This document shows, piece after piece, positions 60,243-64,000 of a stretch of DNA of 64,000 nucleotides (positions are counted from its first letter, which is position 1; every line of letters begins with the position of its first letter). A program made the position numbers and the translations under genes. The notes under the pieces are model-generated. The model was not told where the DNA came from. It did no database searches and saw nothing but the letters and a program-made list of their open reading frames with translations. Source of the stretch: Purpureocillium takamizusanense (taxonomy: Eukaryota > Ascomycota > Sordariomycetes > Hypocreales > Ophiocordycipitaceae); NCBI RefSeq assembly GCF_022605165.1, contig NC_063069.1, positions 3,348,001 through 3,412,000 on the forward strand. Direction: 5' to 3'.

Positions 60243-60897
60243 AATTCTTTACTTTTTATTTATTATTTCCTTACTCTTTCCTAATAGTAAAGGGCTTAAC
60301 TTTTTTTATAATATAATATATATATTTATATATTATTTTAGTATATATATTTATATATTATTTTAATATATATAAATAAACTTTTATTTATTTAATATCT
60401 TTAAGCTTCCTTAATTATATTTAAATTATTACTTATAAGTAATATAGGCTAAATAGACTTAATATTTTATAAATATTAATATACTTAATAAAATAAAGTA
60501 TTCTTTTAGCTATAAGTTATAATTAATAGCGATATAAAAGTAAGTTAAATAGTATTCTTAGCCTTAACTATCCTTTATTATAATTAATACTTTTTAAATA
60601 TTATATTAAAGGATATTAAGCTCTTTTAATACCTTTAATTTAAGGGTCTTTTAAAATAATTATTATAATTATTATTATTATATAAAAATAATATTAATAA
60701 AATTTACCTTTAAGTATATATTAAGTCCTATATATATTTATATTTCTTATTAAAAGTAAATTATTATTAATATAGTTAAATATTATATCGCCCTTTTTAT
60801 TATAGGTTTTCTTAAAGTATAAATATTTACTTTAGCTATTAAGAGTTTTCTAATATATTTATAATATCCCTTTCCTTTATAAGCTTTAAATATAAAA
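60243..60897 (-). mobile_element. Retrotransposon 3, probable gag end
   Basis: On the minus strand the text KGKGYYKYIRKL...VNIYTLRKP resembles a RIP-altered retroviral-type zinc knuckle followed by the gag/protease linker. It lies where element 3 should continue on the right of element 2. The assignment rests on position and a short resemblance. Confidence 0.4.
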
Positions 60898-62410
60898 TAG
60901 TATTAAAGGCATAACTATATTTTATTAGATATATAACCCTCCCTATAAAATAAAATCCCCTAGCTAATCTTATAGCGTATAGCCTATTATATCCGATTAA
61001 GGTTAAGTCCGTTAGTATAGCCGCCTATTTACTTATATATCTTACCTACGCTATTATATTAATACTACTATAAGATATTATTAAATACCTATATCGCGGC
61101 CTTATAGTAGGCCTTATAGTAGGCCTTAAGTAGCGATAGAGATAGTATTATAGGGTGCCTATAATAGCTATAGTAGCCTAGCTACTTAAGGCCGACCGGC
61201 GGCTTTACGAGTAATAGTAGCGATAGTAGCTAGTATATATAGGCGCCTAGCCTAGTATAGAATAATATAGCCCTAATATTATAATATTAAAAGAAAATAG
61301 CGGAAACGCTATTTATAAGCGAATTAGGTTCTATTAAGGAAGGGGCAGATAAGGTTATAGGTATAGGCGTAAGTATAAGCGTAATTAATAAGTAATAATA
61401 GGCGCGGGCCTAGCGCTAGTAGTACCCGACCGGGCCCGGCGGAAAGATCTAAAGCGGAAGAATGTCTATTTAAATATAATAATATTATAGGGAAACTATA
61501 GAAATATGTTTTTTAAGCGAATTAAGCCCGGCTAGCGCGCTAGCGCGGGCGCTACGTTATAACGATATAATTTAAGAGTAGTACTATTCGTAAAGCTAGT
61601 TTTCTCTAGTCGTAAAGCCGGTCTACTTTTTATAGGTCCGCGCCCCGCCCCTATACTACGCTAGCTATTTTTAGTATATAGGTATAGGACGAGACTAGCG
61701 CGCTATAACGCACGCCGATATAATATCATAATAAAACCTCTTAATTAAACTATATCGTTATAATACTTGCCCGCGCCGCTACGTTAATAGGCTTAATTCG
61801 CTTAAAAAACGCGCTTCCGCTATTTTCTTACGATATTATAGTATCGGAGATTTATTTTTCCGGGCCGGGCCGGCGCCTTTATATACTAGGTACCATCGCT
61901 ACTATCGCTCGTAATGCTATTAGTCGGCCTTAAGTAGCCGCGCTACCGCGGGTACCTTATAATGCCGTTTCTATCGTCGCCCGAGACTTGCCGCTTAGCT
62001 TGCCGTAAAGCCGCGGTATAGGCATTTAATAATGTCTTACGGAAGGCATTAGCGATAGTATTAATCGAGATAGGCGCGCAGGCGTATTATATATATAGGC
62101 AGAGACGGACTTAATCGTCGTCGCGCGCTAGCCTAAGTTAGGAACCGTATTCGGGTATAGTAGGCTACGCGGTATAGGATTAGCTAGGAAAAAATTAGGG
62201 GTAGAAAGGGCTTTACGACTAGAGAAAACTAGCTCTACGAATAGTACTACTTTAATTTAATTAAGATATCGGCATATATTACGGCGCGCCGGTCTTATCC
62301 TATGCCTATATACTAAAAATAGCTAGCGCGGTCTAGGGGTAGGGCGCGGGCCCTTTATTTTATAGGATAGGTTATATATATAGTAAAATATAATTATGCC
62401 CTTAATACTA
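60898..62410. mobile_element. Element X: 1.5-kb inverted-repeat element containing repeat T
   Basis: The two ends are inverted copies of about 75 bp: TAGTATTAAAGGCATAACTA at 60898 and its complement ending at 62410. The motif CCTATAAAATAAA is shared further in. A TATATTTAAAG-like direct repeat flanks both sides, which could be a target duplication. The interior is less AT-rich, holds repeat T (61739-62252) and an inverted partial copy of it, and has no protein I can read. It may be a non-autonomous DNA transposon inserted in the gag of element 3. Confidence 0.5.
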
Positions 62411-63400
62411 CTTTAAATATAACCTCTTAAAGTAATCTTTATTATTATAATAAAAATATTATAATTTTTCCTTTATTTTTAATATTATTAAGATTATATT
62501 TACTTTATTAATTAAAATAAAAGTTTATCCCCTTTATTTATTATTTAAATTTTAAATACCTCCCTTTTAAAAGGTTTTTACTATTTATTTATTTTTATAA
62601 GTAATTAGCTTTTTTATTTTATTTTATAATTTATAAAGTCTTAAACTTATTAAATAATCTTTATTATTACCTTATAGGTCTTATTTTTAATAAATATTTA
62701 TAAGTTAATTTAATATTATAACTTAAAATATAGTTTCTTAAAGAAAGTAAAGGTATAGTTTATTTTATTTATATACTTAAAGTATTTCTTTATTAAATTT
62801 AAATATAAATTAAAGTTAATAAGTAATTAAATTTTTTATTAAATTATATTTTACCTTTAAGCTATAAGATTTACCTTATAGTTAATTAAGTCTTATAAAA
62901 GTACCTTAATTTATTTTTTAAAAGCTATTTAATTTATTTTTAATTACTTTCTTTATTTTTTAAGCTAATTATTAAGATATTAGTTTTATCTTATCTTTCC
63001 TTTATAATATATATAGTTTAAGGTAAAAATAATCTTTTTCCTATCCTTTTAGAATTTTTAAGGTACTTTAATAAAGGTATACTTAATATCTTATAATTAA
63101 TCTTAATATTTTTAAGGATTTATTAAATAGCCTAGCTTTAAGAAGTTTACTACCTTTACTTTATTATTATAGTTACTATTAATAAAATTAAAAATACCTT
63201 ACTTTTACTTTAATAACGTTATATTAACGCCTTTACTTTAAGCTAAAGATTTATATAGCTATTTCTCCTTTTTCTAAAGCGATTAAAGCTCTTTAAGTTA
63301 CTTAATATAAAGATAGAGTACTTAAGCTTATTCTTTAATTAAAATCTCCCTTTATATTATATCTATATTACTTAAAGTAGCTTATATTACGTTAAATACC
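62411..63400 (-). mobile_element. Retrotransposon 3, gag region
   Basis: On the minus strand at 62812-62717 the text YLNLIKKYFKYINKI followed by FTFFKKLY is nearly the same as element 2 gag at 53590-53690 on the plus strand. This establishes a related gypsy gag in minus orientation, as expected for the upstream end of element 3. The right limit is uncertain. Confidence 0.55.
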
Positions 63401-64000
63401 TTAGCGGTATTATCTATAGGGATTCCCTTTATTAGCGTAACGCTATATAACGCGCTTATATTATAGTGGCTTCTCGCTAGCGCTATTATCGCTCTTAAGT
63501 AACTATTAAAGAAGCTTTAGGAATTATAAGGCAATAATATAATTAGTTTAGTTAGGTAAGAGAAATAGTAGCTTTATTAGTCTATAAGTAGTGCCTATCG
63601 CTATTATATTAAGACTAAAGCTTAAAGAGCTTAAACGGCGAAACGTAAGCGAGCTATATAGGGATATCCTTCCCTATACGTAATAGTTATATAGTTACTA
63701 GCATTAGCTAGCCGATATCTTATACCGATATGTATAGAATATAGCCTAAGGTCTTTATAAATACCGGCGACTAATAGGTTAAGGTTTTAAAAGGCAAGGT
63801 ACCTTTTATACGAAATATTAAAAACGTCCTTCTCTAGTATCTTAGTCCGCTATAGTAAAGGAGTAAAAAGGAGGTAACCTTTTAGCGCTATCTCCTTAAG
63901 CACTTACTCTAGGCGTATATAGCTAGCCTTAAAGGCGTTATCGATAATACCTTTATAGACGAAGAGAGTAAGGAGGCATATAGCTAGATAGGGGACCTAG
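63401..64000. other. RIP-affected repeat DNA at the window edge
   Basis: Somewhat less AT-rich than its surroundings but still almost free of CpA/TpG. It could be the 5' LTR of element 3 or the next repeat; its partner would lie outside the window or is not recognisable. No gene visible. Confidence 0.35.

Noticed and set aside
40575..62252. Repeat T as the LTR pair of retrotransposon 3
   Set aside because: The right copy lies inside element X with its own inverted ends, and minus-strand gag sequence continues to the right of it, outside the supposed LTR.

Overview
This window looks like a chromosome segment of a filamentous ascomycete, most likely a Sordariomycete and possibly of the order Hypocreales. 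The evidence is short introns (46-83 nt) with fungal donor and branch-point signals, recognisable filamentous-fungal orthologues, a dispersed 5S rRNA gene, fungal NLR-type genes, and a large AT-rich block with the signature of repeat-induced point mutation (RIP). No species can be named from the sequence alone.

Left part (1-20 kb) is ordinary gene territory, GC-rich and evenly spaced. It holds the 3' end of a YML020W-like alpha/beta-hydrolase protein, the alpha subunit of the mitochondrial processing peptidase, a Dma1-type FHA-RING ubiquitin ligase, a 7.2-kb gene-free gap rich in G-runs and simple repeats, then VPS16 (HOPS/CORVET tethering), ATG16 (autophagy) and DOT1 (histone H3K79 methyltransferase). 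All are multi-exon and intact.

Middle part (21-36 kb) is accessory. It holds a frameshifted phosphotransferase-family gene, a nucleoside-phosphorylase-domain gene cut short by a RIP-type nonsense codon, a degenerate AAA-ATPase-like ORF whose Walker A has been lost, and an intact seven-exon NLR-like gene (hydrolase, NB-ARC, TPR). The NLR lies between two halves of one 5S rRNA gene. The 5' half ends at 26828 and the 3' half begins at 35128, both carry ATCCCGTC at the junction, and the two halves are complementary in helix II. This implies an 8.3-kb insertion into a 5S gene. A second 5S 5' half (35284-35322) is broken at exactly the same nucleotide, so the site looks like a specific target.

Right part: a complete HMG-CoA reductase gene (36.6-40.3 kb) has only about 260 bp of upstream DNA before an abrupt border with 23 kb of AT-rich DNA nearly devoid of CpA and TpG. 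That block resolves into nested Ty3/gypsy-type LTR retrotransposons. A minus-strand host element (41-63 kb, discontinuous) has its reverse-transcriptase region interrupted by element 1 (45289-52394, minus, 231-bp LTRs). It is interrupted again by element 2 (52679-60237, plus, 230-bp LTRs, 5-bp duplication GGGTT) and, less certainly, by a 1.5-kb inverted-repeat element X (60898-62410). All carry reverse-transcriptase remnants with RIP-type D-to-N changes and many stops, so none can be active as it stands.
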